Shown here piece after piece: positions 15,686 through 24,524 of a stretch of 39,207 nt of DNA. Origin of the DNA: HGM04593 sp045630965 (GTDB lineage Bacteria; Bacteroidota; Bacteroidia; Bacteroidales; Bacteroidaceae). The notes under the pieces were generated by a model. The model saw only the letters and a list, made by a program, of their open reading frames with translations. It ran no database searches and had not been told where the DNA came from. The position numbers were made by a program, and so were the translations under genes. The stretch is from the NCBI GenBank assembly GCA_045630965.1, contig JAZQTU010000037.1, positions 1 through 39,207 on the forward strand, given 5' to 3'. Position 1 is the first letter of the stretch. The number at the start of each line of letters is the position of its first letter.

Positions 15686-16555
15686 CTAAACTTCACTTCC
15701 TATTTCGGCAAACAGCCTAAGCCCCGAAATAGTATTGCTGAAGCATATAGTACCGCCAGACGAACGGAATATCTTGTCGGTCGAGATAGATATATTACGT
15801 TCATGAGCAGGGTAACGGTCATAGTCAGGTTGCAAGAGAGGACCAGCCTGTAACCCTGCAAGCATTTCACAGTAGCAACATGCTGTCTCATATGTATTCA
15901 TTGTATTTTCCGCCCCGTAGTTATATACCCCACCAGGCAATTGGAATGTCACAGGCAGGAATTCAACCACTTCACGCACCCATGTTATTCCGCGGTATTC
16001 ACGTACTGGAAATATCAAAGGAGTACGTTCTTTCACAGCCCTTGAAATGTTAATGACGAAATTGGAGTGCGTAGGCATTCCGGCACGTTCTCTGTCATAC
16101 ATCCATGTAGCACGCAGCACAACTGCGCCCGGGCAGAAATAGAGCACCCTCTCTTCAGCCTCCAATTTATGCCTGCCATAAACATTCTCGGGCGTAACAG
16201 GTACATCCTCATTGAGTAACCCACTTTCAACATTGCCGTTATAAACTTGGTCACTCGAGAAAAATATTAGTTTAGCACCACACATAGACGCAGCACGGGC
16301 AATATTTGCAGCACCTTCAACATTTACAAGGTAGCTTTCATCAGGGTTCTGCTCACAATATCCGGTGTTGGAAATAGCAGCAAGATGCACCACCACATCG
16401 GGAGTATGCTGTATAAAATATCCGTTCACCGACTCGCGGTCAGTAATATCAAGTTCGGCATGAGCTGGAGCAAGAATACGATATTCACTTCTCCACCTTT
16501 CCACAAAGCGGCTACCGACAAAACCGCTTGCACCTGTAATAAGAATTGTTTTCAT
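15686..16555 (-). CDS. RmlD-like NAD(P)-dependent sugar-nucleotide reductase/epimerase (extended SDR)
   Basis: The 289-residue cytoplasmic protein has a GASGFVG dinucleotide-binding loop (residues 8-14), an ELDITD segment, VVHLAAIS, FFSSDQVYNG and the catalytic YGRHK (Tyr126, Lys130). These are the hallmarks of the extended short-chain dehydrogenase/reductase family, closest in style to RmlD (dTDP-4-dehydrorhamnose reductase). RmlD proteins are about 290 residues, so the length fits. It stands apart from any polysaccharide cluster and has no rml partners nearby, so a role in dTDP-rhamnose synthesis is only a possibility. Its 3' side carries the GATCTCAATTCTCCGTT repeat and its 5' side a TonB-receptor remnant. 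Confidence 0.8.
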   Translation of the reverse strand: MKTILITGASGFVGSRFVERWRSEYRILAPAHAELDITDRESVNGYFIQHTPDVVVHLAAISNTGYCEQNPDESYLVNVEGAANIARAASMCGAKLIFFSSDQVYNGNVESGLLNEDVPVTPENVYGRHKLEAEERVLYFCPGAVVLRATWMYDRERAGMPTHSNFVINISRAVKERTPLIFPVREYRGITWVREVVEFLPVTFQLPGGVYNYGAENTMNTYETACCYCEMLAGLQAGPLLQPDYDRYPAHERNISISTDKIFRSSGGTICFSNTISGLRLFAEIGSEV

Positions 16556-16585
16556 GCTGCTAATATACGTTTTTTAGGCTCTTTG

Positions 16586-16665
16586 TCAAAATGTATACGT
16601 CACACTCATTGTAACATTCCTGCCGGGGGCGCTGATGCCGCCAAGAAGAAAGTCCTATATCTATT
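16586..16665 (-). pseudogene. C-terminal remnant of a TonB-dependent receptor
   Basis: Reading leftward, the segment encodes GGISAPGRNVTMSVTYTF followed by TGA (16586-16588), the C-terminal strand of a TonB receptor with the canonical terminal Phe. The sequence matches the end of the intact receptor at 6740-6790 in DNA as well as protein. Just upstream, NRYRTFLL is readable only in another frame, and the first frame has a stop (TAG), so the piece is both frameshifted and missing everything before about the last 28 residues. Confidence 0.8.
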
Positions 16666-16717
16666 GATAAGCAAAATATTTTTCCATTTATCTTTTGCAA
16701 TTTTACAAAAAGGAGCC

Positions 16718-16839
16718 TAACATTCAAATGTTAAAATTATAAACAATGTTAACAAAAATATTTTTTTCACAATAATTTCATAATTAAACCATTGCAGAAA
16801 ATATCGATAATTGAATTTATACATGCGCACGCATGCGTG
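16718..16839. promoter_or_regulatory. Palindromes upstream of sdaA (candidate operators)
   Basis: TAACATT-CA-AATGTTA (16718-16733) and a perfect 12-bp palindrome CACGCATGCGTG (16828-16839) lie in the AT-rich spacer before sdaA. A weak TATTTTCG (-7-like) sits at 16857-16864 without a good -33 partner. The 12-bp palindrome is GC-rich in an AT-rich setting and lies 56 bases before the start codon, a plausible operator position. Confidence 0.35.
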
Positions 16840-16894
16840 ATTATCGCAAAAAATATTATTTTCGCAGAAAATAAGAAACCTATAGAATCATAAT

Positions 16895-18145
16895 ATGAAA
16901 TCACTGCGTTCACTTTTCAGGATTGGTCTTGGACCATCAAGCAGCCACACCATGGGCCCCAACCGCGCCGCAAAGACATTTGCAGAGCGATGCCCGGAAG
17001 TTGACAGCTACAGAGTAACCCTTTACGGCAGCCTTGCAGCCACAGGCGAAGGCCACATGACAGACGTTGCAATACTCAGCGTACTGAAGCCGATAGCCCC
17101 CACAGAACTTATATGGAACCCAGACACATTCCTTCCATTCCACCCCAACGGAATGTTGTTCGAAGGAATAAAGGAGGGAAAGGTAATTGACAAATGGACA
17201 ATATACAGCATAGGCGGCGGCGAATTGGCCAACGAAGGGACCACAAAGAACGAAGAGGACATATACCCGTTGACAACCATTCACGAGGTGATGGACTGGT
17301 GCGATGAGACCGGTTGCAGTTTTTGGGAATATGTCGAGAAGCACGAAGGAAAAGAGATTTGGGATTTCCTTTCCACAGTATGGCACACGATGAAGGAGAC
17401 CATTCATCGCGGACTGGAGAACGAAGGCGTTCTGCCCGGCGGGTTAGGTATACAGCGCAAAGCCAACACATACCTGAACAAATCAATGTCGTACAGCGCG
17501 GCAGTGAGCAGCAAGGCCAAGGTATATGCATACGCCCTTGCTACATCCGAAGAGAATGCCAGCGGCAGCACAATCGTGACAGCCCCCACATGCGGTTCAA
17601 GCGGAGTATTGCCGGCAGTACTCTACCACCTGCATACATCGCACAACTGTTCCGACGCACGCATTCTTCGCGCCCTTGCCACAGCCGGACTGTTCGGTAA
17701 CGTAGCAAAGGAACATGCATCGATTTCGGGAGCCGACGTAGGATGTCAGGGCGAGATTGGCGTTGCATGCGCCATGGCGGCAGCGGCGGCATGCCAGCTG
17801 TTCGGCGGAACAATCAACCAGATAGAATATGCAGCGGAGATGGGACTCGAGCACCATCTTGGTCTCACATGCGACCCACTATGCGGACTGGTACAGGTGC
17901 CATGTATCGAGCGCAATGCCATTGCAGCATCACGTGCACTTGACGCATGTACCTATTCGGCACTATCTGACGGCAAGCACAAGATCGATTACGACCGCAT
18001 CGTAGAAGTGATGAAAGAGACCGGCCACGACCTTCCGAGCCTCTACAAGGAGACATCGACTGGTGGTATAGCCAAGATAGACATAAACAAACGCCGCGGA
18101 TTCAGAAAAATCCTCGACACACTGCACATACACAACAAGGAATAA
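16895..18145 (+). CDS. sdaA: L-serine dehydratase (L-serine ammonia-lyase), single-chain iron-sulfur type
   Basis: The 416-residue protein converts L-serine to pyruvate and ammonia in the cytoplasm using a [4Fe-4S] cluster. The N-terminal beta domain opens with GPSSSHTMGP (residues 13-22). The alpha domain contains APTCGSSGVLPAV, GADVGCQGEIGVACAM and CDPLCGLVQVPCIERNA. Cys284, Cys326 and Cys337 have the spacing of the three cluster ligands known from the Legionella enzyme. The two domains are fused in one chain, as in Gram-negative enzymes. A DPP-IV-like peptidase gene follows after 24 bases and is probably cotranscribed, which fits a role in amino acid catabolism from peptides. Confidence 0.95.
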   Translation: MKSLRSLFRIGLGPSSSHTMGPNRAAKTFAERCPEVDSYRVTLYGSLAATGEGHMTDVAILSVLKPIAPTELIWNPDTFLPFHPNGMLFEGIKEGKVIDKWTIYSIGGGELANEGTTKNEEDIYPLTTIHEVMDWCDETGCSFWEYVEKHEGKEIWDFLSTVWHTMKETIHRGLENEGVLPGGLGIQRKANTYLNKSMSYSAAVSSKAKVYAYALATSEENASGSTIVTAPTCGSSGVLPAVLYHLHTSHNCSDARILRALATAGLFGNVAKEHASISGADVGCQGEIGVACAMAAAAACQLFGGTINQIEYAAEMGLEHHLGLTCDPLCGLVQVPCIERNAIAASRALDACTYSALSDGKHKIDYDRIVEVMKETGHDLPSLYKETSTGGIAKIDINKRRGFRKILDTLHIHNKE

Positions 18146-18169
18146 AGCAAGAAACACCCAATATTTTAC

Positions 18170-20683
18170 ATGAAAAGAACAATTTTACTAATGACCCTGC
18201 CTTTGTTGCTTCTTTCGGCAAAGACAACCGCACAGGAAGAGGGCAGCAAGGTACGTCCCAACTATGAACTCGCCGAGCGTTTCTCACCGACAAAGATTTC
18301 ACGCATGGTCAAGCAGACCACTGTACGCAACGCACTATGGCTTGCCAACGGCAAGGAGTTCATATACTCATGGAGCGACACAGACGGAACAAAGTTCTAC
18401 CTTGTCGATGCCGTAAAAGGCACCCGTAAGGAGTTGTGGGACATGGACTGGATTGCCAAGGAGATAACACTGCGCACCGGTGACCCTTATGATGCACAGC
18501 ACGTACCAATACGTACCAACCGCATAATACGCGACAACCGTTATGTACGTTTCGATGTAAGTTCAAAGAAACAGACCGAAAGAACACTCCCCCGCCACCA
18601 GCTTAACGACAGCACCAAGATAAAGGAGAACAAGGGCAAGAAGGAGAACAAGACATTCTATTTTGAATATGACATACGTACCGGCAAGCTCTTCGAGCGC
18701 ACCAAGTACGAGATCGAGGACCTCTACCCCACATATCCTAACTGGGCCAACGTATCACCGGACGGCAAATACGCGATATATGAAAAGGACTACGACCTGT
18801 GGTACATGACACGCGAAGACCTTGACAAGTTGCGTATTTGGGACAAGGACACCACAATCGTCGAGCACCGTCTCACCCATGGCGGCACCCCTAACAGATG
18901 CTATGCCTACCACTCTCTTGATGAGAAGCCCGACAGCACCAAGCGCTACTATCCACGCTGCTTGTGGAGCCCCGACTCACGCCACTTCGTATTGACACAC
19001 CGTGCCGACTCGATACTCGCAAAGATGTGGGTGATAAACTCATTGAGCACCCCACGTCCCACACTCGAGACCTACCGCTACCAGATGCCGGGCGAAGAGA
19101 CCCCGACAATGACCATGGAGCTGTTCGACTTCGAGAACAAGACAAGCAAGATGATTGACGTAGCACAGTTCAAGCACCAGCGCATCGAGCTATTCGGACA
19201 ACCGTCAACACACGCTACACGCCAGGAGAGCCCACGCAAGAGCATCTGGCTTGGCGACAGCAACGGATTCTACTTTGAACGCATCAGCCGCGACATGAAA
19301 CGCATCGAAGTATGCCACGTATCAGTAGACAGCGACAGCGCCACAGCCATTGTACGCGAAGAGATGAACACCAGCATCGAGAGCAAGCCGATACGCCTTG
19401 TGAACGGCGGCAAGCAGTTCATACAGTGGTCGGAGCGCACCGGCTGGGCAATGCTCTACCTTTACAATGCCGACGGCACACTCAAGAATGCCATAACCGA
19501 AGGCGCATACCATGTAAACGACATTGTAGCAGTCAACGAAAAGGAGAATAAAGTATACTTCACAGCCTGCGGATACAACAAGGAGGAGAACCCCTACTAC
19601 CTGCACCTGTTCAGCGTAAACTTCGACGGCAGTAACCTCAAGCAGATTGACGACAGCGACATGAACATCAGCTACTGCTCTGCAGCAGATAACGGCGAAG
19701 CATTTATCGTTTCGGCATCACGTGTAGACTGCACACCAGTGAACCACGTATACAGCAAGAACGGCAAGAAAACCGCAGAGCTGGGCACAGCCGACCTCTC
19801 ACAGCTTTTTGCAGCAGGCTACAAGTTCCCCGAGCGTTTCAAGGTAAAGGCAGCCGACGGCGTAACAGACTTGTACGGAGTAATGTACAAACCGTTCGAC
19901 TTTGACTCTACCAAGTGCTACCCACTTATAGAATATGTATACCCGGGTCCACAGACCGAGGCTGTCGAGATGAGCTGGTCAAGCGGCATGAACCGCATAG
20001 ACCGCTTGGCGCAGATGGGCTTCATCGTCATTACAGTAGGTAACCGTGGCGGACACCCCGACCGTTCAAAGTGGTACCACAACTTTGGATACGGCAACCT
20101 GCGCGACTACGGCTTGGCAGACAAGAAGACAGCCGCACAACAGCTTATAGCACGCCACAAGTATATCGACGGTAAGAATGTGGGTATACACGGCCATTCA
20201 GGCGGCGGATTCATGTCAACAGCAGCCATACTCACATATAACGACTTCTTCAAGGCAGCAGTATCATGCGCCGGCAACCACGATAACCGCATATACAACA
20301 ACTGGTGGAGCGAGAAGCACCATGGTATAAAGGAGAACGTGAGCGAAAAGAAGAACAAGGACGGCATTGTTGAGATGGACACAACATTCTCATACAACAT
20401 AAGCACCAACCAGGAGCTTGCAGGCAGACTGAAAGGCCACCTGCTGTTGGTTACAGGTGACATGGACAATAACGTTCACCCGGCGAACACCACCCGCGTA
20501 GTAGATGCACTCATACGCGCCAACAAACGCTTTGAGATGCTCTACCTCCCCGGCGACCGCCACGGCTTCGAGACCAAAGACGAGTACTTCTTCTGGAAGA
20601 TGGCCGACTTCTTCAGCAAACACCTGCTCGGCGAAGCAAAAGAGTGGGAAGTTGACATCAAGGAGATGAATAACGATAAATAA
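18170..20683 (+). CDS. DPP-IV-like S9 family peptidase (prolyl oligopeptidase superfamily)
   Basis: The 837-residue protein has a signal peptide (LLMTLPLLLLSAKTTAQ), so it is periplasmic or exported. An N-terminal eight-bladed propeller region (about residues 40-560, with SPDGKYAIYEKD and WSPDSRHFVLTHRADS) precedes an alpha/beta-hydrolase domain. The inferred triad is Ser677 in GHSGGG, Asp766 in GDMDNNVH, and His798 in GDRHGF. The serine motif is GHSGGG rather than the GWSYGG of classical DPP-IV, so specificity for Xaa-Pro dipeptides is likely but not certain. Its length is slightly above the usual 700-750 residues, partly from charged insertions (KIKENKGKKENK). It is followed by a terminator shared with the convergent susC operon, and probably supplies or trims peptides for uptake. 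Confidence 0.9.
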   Translation: MKRTILLMTLPLLLLSAKTTAQEEGSKVRPNYELAERFSPTKISRMVKQTTVRNALWLANGKEFIYSWSDTDGTKFYLVDAVKGTRKELWDMDWIAKEITLRTGDPYDAQHVPIRTNRIIRDNRYVRFDVSSKKQTERTLPRHQLNDSTKIKENKGKKENKTFYFEYDIRTGKLFERTKYEIEDLYPTYPNWANVSPDGKYAIYEKDYDLWYMTREDLDKLRIWDKDTTIVEHRLTHGGTPNRCYAYHSLDEKPDSTKRYYPRCLWSPDSRHFVLTHRADSILAKMWVINSLSTPRPTLETYRYQMPGEETPTMTMELFDFENKTSKMIDVAQFKHQRIELFGQPSTHATRQESPRKSIWLGDSNGFYFERISRDMKRIEVCHVSVDSDSATAIVREEMNTSIESKPIRLVNGGKQFIQWSERTGWAMLYLYNADGTLKNAITEGAYHVNDIVAVNEKENKVYFTACGYNKEENPYYLHLFSVNFDGSNLKQIDDSDMNISYCSAADNGEAFIVSASRVDCTPVNHVYSKNGKKTAELGTADLSQLFAAGYKFPERFKVKAADGVTDLYGVMYKPFDFDSTKCYPLIEYVYPGPQTEAVEMSWSSGMNRIDRLAQMGFIVITVGNRGGHPDRSKWYHNFGYGNLRDYGLADKKTAAQQLIARHKYIDGKNVGIHGHSGGGFMSTAAILTYNDFFKAAVSCAGNHDNRIYNNWWSEKHHGIKENVSEKKNKDGIVEMDTTFSYNISTNQELAGRLKGHLLLVTGDMDNNVHPANTTRVVDALIRANKRFEMLYLPGDRHGFETKDEYFFWKMADFFSKHLLGEAKEWEVDIKEMNNDK

Positions 20684-20685
20684 AC

Positions 20686-20714
20686 AAAATAGGCTTGCGT
20701 TGCAAGCCTATTTT
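20686..20714. terminator. Bidirectional terminator between the peptidase and PKD lipoprotein genes
   Basis: AAAATAGGCTTGC (20686-20698), the loop GTT, and GCAAGCCTATTTT (20702-20714) form a perfect 13-bp stem with an A-run on the left and a T-run on the right. It lies between convergent stop codons at 20683 and 20718 and should serve both strands. Confidence 0.92.
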
Positions 20715-20717
20715 TTA

Positions 20718-22220
20718 TTATTTCTTCTTGTATATCATCTTTACTGGTTGATAGCAGATATTATTGTGTTCTTCGAGTACCTCGCCGGTATCAGTATCAA
20801 ACACCCACATGCTGCCGTTGAGTTCCTCAGTACTGTCAGGCTCATAGAATGCAACATATGTCTTCTTGTGGTCATTGCTTATCTCAAAGTGAGTAATCAC
20901 CGCATTTTCGCCTCCCACCGTAAGAAGAGTTTCGGCATTTGCAAGATTTGCCAACGGAGTATCATACTTCCAGCGGCGCACCTTGTTGCCATTGGCAAAA
21001 AGCAATGTATAAAATGTCTTGTTCGCAATGCAAGGAGTATTCTTGTTTATCGGGCTATTTATCAACGCCCCTGTCTGTGTACTTGCTACAGGGAATGTCT
21101 GTGTATTGGTCGTAAAGTCATATCCCCAGAAATCGGAACACAACACCTCACTGCGTGCAATAACAGAATAGTTCGTTATTATGAGTAACTCACCAGTGTT
21201 ACCGGCATTGGCAATCTGAGTTGGAGTCATATTCACCTTTGTCATAGCGATAAGTTCCCTGTTTGCAAAATAGTTCTTTGTTGAGAATTCCTGATTATCC
21301 AATGTAAGGTGATACTCCGAACTGCAATAGTAAGGACCGTCACCACGATATATAAGGCTCAAGCCATTGTTATCCTTGTCCCAGAAAAGGATACAATAAT
21401 ATTGCTGATCGACGACGATACAATTCTGCTCATATGTAGAATGCAACTTACGCGGTTTTGACACAACACCCTCTGTTGTAGAGAGGTCATAGACCTTGCC
21501 GTTCTCGCAAAGTAACGGATATGATGTAGCGCTGTATGAAGTTGATATAGCCGCCAATTTTGTTGGCTTGAAGTCTTCAAATTCAGTAACCGGGACCATA
21601 TTCTCCACATCGAATGTCTTTTCGTTGAGATAGTAGATTGTCGGATCGTCATTATTTTCGCCACCACCCTGACATACAACGATTAGACTACCGCCACACT
21701 GCACAATATCAGCAGCACCAGCTGCAAACGAATATTCAGGGTTATTGATGGCAAAGCAGTCACCTGATACAAACTCAGGTTTTTCTCCGTTCGTAGGCTT
21801 CTGCATGAATGAGATCATGGATTTCCCCTGCGCATCCTTGCTAAGGATTGTTATACCCTCCTCATATGGTGAATTGACATACAGAGTGAATGGGAAGAAA
21901 CTTTTTCCATCCTCATTGCTTACGATAAGACGACATTGATATTTACCTAACGAATTTCCCACAAAGGTAAACTTCTCGTCATAAGATGTTGGAACGAGGT
22001 CTATTTCCCATGTATAGCTAAGGGCTTTAGTACTGTCGGTCTGTGTAATTTTTGGCGCAATCACCAATGTATCGTTCTTCTGGATATTATATATGCTATC
22101 AATTCCCGACTCTATTGTAATTTCGGAAATTGGCTGTGTTGCATCGGTCGACTTGTCGCTGAAGCAAGAAAACAGCATAAATGGCAACGATAGTATTAAG
22201 ACTAACTTTGATTTCATCAT
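20718..22220 (-). CDS. PKD-like family surface lipoprotein (SusE/F-position protein)
   Basis: The 500-residue protein has a lipoprotein signal peptide (LILSLPFMLFSC, lipid-modified Cys19). After a short linker, an Ig/PKD-like domain (LSYTWEIDLVP to YQCRLIVSNEDGKSFF, about residues 60-115) is followed by a long domain of repeated short strands (TILSKDAQGKSMISFMQKP, STSYSATSYPLLCENGKVYD, TLLFANGNKVRRWKYD), probably a propeller. This is the pattern of the Bacteroidetes PKD-like family that closes susCD-DUF4843 operons. It is probably surface-exposed and helps bind the ligand of the SusCD importer. It is the last gene of the operon, 26 bases after the DUF4843 gene, and ends at a bidirectional terminator. 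Confidence 0.85.
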   Translation of the reverse strand: MMKSKLVLILSLPFMLFSCFSDKSTDATQPISEITIESGIDSIYNIQKNDTLVIAPKITQTDSTKALSYTWEIDLVPTSYDEKFTFVGNSLGKYQCRLIVSNEDGKSFFPFTLYVNSPYEEGITILSKDAQGKSMISFMQKPTNGEKPEFVSGDCFAINNPEYSFAAGAADIVQCGGSLIVVCQGGGENNDDPTIYYLNEKTFDVENMVPVTEFEDFKPTKLAAISTSYSATSYPLLCENGKVYDLSTTEGVVSKPRKLHSTYEQNCIVVDQQYYCILFWDKDNNGLSLIYRGDGPYYCSSEYHLTLDNQEFSTKNYFANRELIAMTKVNMTPTQIANAGNTGELLIITNYSVIARSEVLCSDFWGYDFTTNTQTFPVASTQTGALINSPINKNTPCIANKTFYTLLFANGNKVRRWKYDTPLANLANAETLLTVGGENAVITHFEISNDHKKTYVAFYEPDSTEELNGSMWVFDTDTGEVLEEHNNICYQPVKMIYKKK

Positions 22221-22246
22221 ATTTGAATTATATTATCGTTCAACAA

Positions 22247-23059
22247 TTATTTGCCATAAGGATTGGGAAAGTCAAACGGAAAATCGGGGAATTCCGACTT
22301 AATTTCCTCTTCATTGGCAGGATCACTGAAATAGTCGTACATAGGACCATATACATACTTCACGAAAGTAAGCTTGTACTGATTAGGATAACCACCGCTG
22401 ATGTGCTCAAGATTCTCGCCGTACTCCTTCACCATTTTCTTATAGGTTTCGGGTAATACCTCCTCAATCGCATGGAAATACTCAACCATCTTTATAAGTT
22501 TGAGAGGATGCCACTGACCTAGATTCTCAAGGCTCCATATCTTCTCGCCGCCAGAGAGCCATTCAGGCTGTTCAATAGCATTGTCGAAGCGGAACACACG
22601 CACCTGATGCAGAGAATCGAGTGTAGGCACGAACTCATTATTCTCCACAAGCTGCAAAGCCAATGTATAGCGTGTATAATTGGGGTATGTACCTTCGAGA
22701 TTGCTACGATATACAGTCACAGGAATGTATCCGGTGATTGAGTCTGGCAAGATGCAGGCCTCACCTATTGAATAATGCACACCGCTGACCGCCGAAGTCA
22801 TTTCTGGGATAATCTCGTAAGCCACAGCACGTTTCTCCTTGCTTACGCCACCCATGACAGCAACAGGAATTCGGAAGAGATGCTCCTTGTACTCAACAGG
22901 CGAAACGCTAAATGAGTAGTTGAGAGTATCCTTTGTGAAATAGATACCGTTGTACGAAGTGTCGTACTTAAGATAGTTCTCGTTGCATGAGAAGAGCATC
23001 ATAAGCCCGGCAAACGGCAACAATACCATTATTTTGTTCAGAATTGTTTTCATAGACAT
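22247..23059 (-). CDS. DUF4843 domain-containing lipoprotein
   Basis: The 270-residue protein has a lipoprotein signal peptide (LLPFAGLMMLFSC, Cys25 from the first Met). The mature part opens with YDTSYNGIYFTKDTLNYSFSV, then contains an Ig-like Calx-beta-style domain with VSGVHYSIGEACILPDSITG and IPVTVYRSNLEG. This matches DUF4843, found next to SusC/SusD pairs. The last 70 residues (LKLIKMVEYFHAIEEVLPE onward) are helical and acidic. It lies 31 bases after susD and 26 before the PKD lipoprotein. As I recall, the related Bacteroides thetaiotaomicron locus BT2261-2264 has two such accessory lipoproteins on a peptide-binding SusCD complex; I use that as an analogy only. Confidence 0.88.
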   Translation of the reverse strand: MSMKTILNKIMVLLPFAGLMMLFSCNENYLKYDTSYNGIYFTKDTLNYSFSVSPVEYKEHLFRIPVAVMGGVSKEKRAVAYEIIPEMTSAVSGVHYSIGEACILPDSITGYIPVTVYRSNLEGTYPNYTRYTLALQLVENNEFVPTLDSLHQVRVFRFDNAIEQPEWLSGGEKIWSLENLGQWHPLKLIKMVEYFHAIEEVLPETYKKMVKEYGENLEHISGGYPNQYKLTFVKYVYGPMYDYFSDPANEEEIKSEFPDFPFDFPNPYGK

Positions 23060-23090
23060 ATACCTATTAAAGTCTTCTTTTTATTAGTTA

Positions 23091-24521
23091 TCAGTAACGG
23101 TGCTCCTTCTCAACATCGGGAATAGGCACAGTATAGATATTATTGCTAGCCTTGTATGTAGTACCACCGTCAAAAGAGATAATATCCAGGTTCTGACGCT
23201 TCATATTGAAGAAAACCTGTCCTTCACCAATGTACTCCTTGAAGAACTCCTCGTTGAGGGCTGCCGCATCGAGTTTCTGCTCTTCACCGAATGGCTTGAG
23301 GCCACGGTGCTCACGCACAGCATTGAAGTATGCAAGAGCATTCTGCGGTTCAGTCTCCATGAGAGCCTCAGCAACGATATAATACATTTCGGGGATACGT
23401 ATCATATTGATACCTAGTATAAGGTCAGCTGGGCGCGAAGCACTGTTATTGTTCAGTTCGTAAATGTCGGTAAACTTACACAAACGGCTTCTTATATCAC
23501 TATCGCTTAAACGCAACTCCGAGAAATATGCAGTTGTACGATAATCGCCGTTTGAATTCTCATTCTCATATATCTCCTTGAAATCCTTACGTATTTCAAG
23601 AGAATAGTAGAACGACATCTGCTGCAGCTTTGCATTTACCAGACTGAAGTAATTCTTGTAGTATACTCCAAAGAGACACTCCTTACGCGAAAGCACACCG
23701 GCAAGGTCATCCTTCACTTCGGTTTTCTCCTTGAGCATATATTTACCATTGTTCGCAATGGCCTTCTTTGCATATTCAACAGCCTTTTCCTTGTTGCCCA
23801 TTGTCATATACACACGCGCAAGTGTTGCCTGCACCGCATAACGGTTGAAGTGTATCTGACGGTCGAGCATATAATTGCTCACACCCTCGTACTCATCCTC
23901 ATTTGCAAGCAGAGAATCAGCCTCGAGCAGATCGGCAAGGATATGTTCGTAATTCTTTTCGAGGCTCTCGAAATCGGGAGTCTTCAATGAGAATTCGGTC
24001 GCATAAGGAATACCGTTTGCTTTGGGGTTCAGAGTATACTGCTCAGCGTAGAGACGTACAAGGTCAAAGTGCATGAATGCACGCAAGCCAAGAGCCTCGC
24101 CACGATATATTGTATAAGGAAACTCCTTTGCTTCCTTCACCAGCGGAGCATCAAGCACACTGTTAACGTTCGATATATTCTTGTACATCGCAGTCCAGAT
24201 AGCTTCGAACAGAGACTTCACATCGGTATTGTTGTATTCGAAACGTCCGAGCGCCTCTATAGCATCATTGTCGTGACAATAGAGGTTGTGCGCCATTACT
24301 TCAAGCGACTGGTAATAGAGTTCCTGACCATAGAGAGTCGTTGAGCGCAATTGCGAATATACACCGTACATAGCATCCTCGATACCCTCAACGGTCGACA
24401 ACTGCTCATCACGCTTTGACTGACCTTCGGGAGTGATGTTGAGGAAGTCCTCGCACGACGTTGTTGCGAACATCACAACAAGCATATATATAATATATTT
24501 CATCTTCTTCATAGTCATCAT
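23091..24521 (-). CDS. SusD/RagB family nutrient-binding lipoprotein
   Basis: The 476-residue protein has a lipoprotein leader (IIYMLVVMFATTSC) and the classic mature start EDFLNITPEGQSKRDEQLST. TPR-like helices follow (RGEALGLRAFMHFDLVRLYA, FNRYAVQATLARVYMTMGNKE). The C-terminal part carries RIPEMYYIVAEALMETEPQN and YFNAVREHRGL, all typical of SusD/RagB. SusD forms the lid over the SusC barrel and captures ligand at the outer surface. It starts 3 bases after susC ends. Ligand specificity cannot be read from the sequence; the neighbouring peptidase and serine dehydratase favour peptides. Confidence 0.96.
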   Translation of the reverse strand: MMTMKKMKYIIYMLVVMFATTSCEDFLNITPEGQSKRDEQLSTVEGIEDAMYGVYSQLRSTTLYGQELYYQSLEVMAHNLYCHDNDAIEALGRFEYNNTDVKSLFEAIWTAMYKNISNVNSVLDAPLVKEAKEFPYTIYRGEALGLRAFMHFDLVRLYAEQYTLNPKANGIPYATEFSLKTPDFESLEKNYEHILADLLEADSLLANEDEYEGVSNYMLDRQIHFNRYAVQATLARVYMTMGNKEKAVEYAKKAIANNGKYMLKEKTEVKDDLAGVLSRKECLFGVYYKNYFSLVNAKLQQMSFYYSLEIRKDFKEIYENENSNGDYRTTAYFSELRLSDSDIRSRLCKFTDIYELNNNSASRPADLILGINMIRIPEMYYIVAEALMETEPQNALAYFNAVREHRGLKPFGEEQKLDAAALNEEFFKEYIGEGQVFFNMKRQNLDIISFDGGTTYKASNNIYTVPIPDVEKEHRY

Positions 24522-24524
24522 TAA

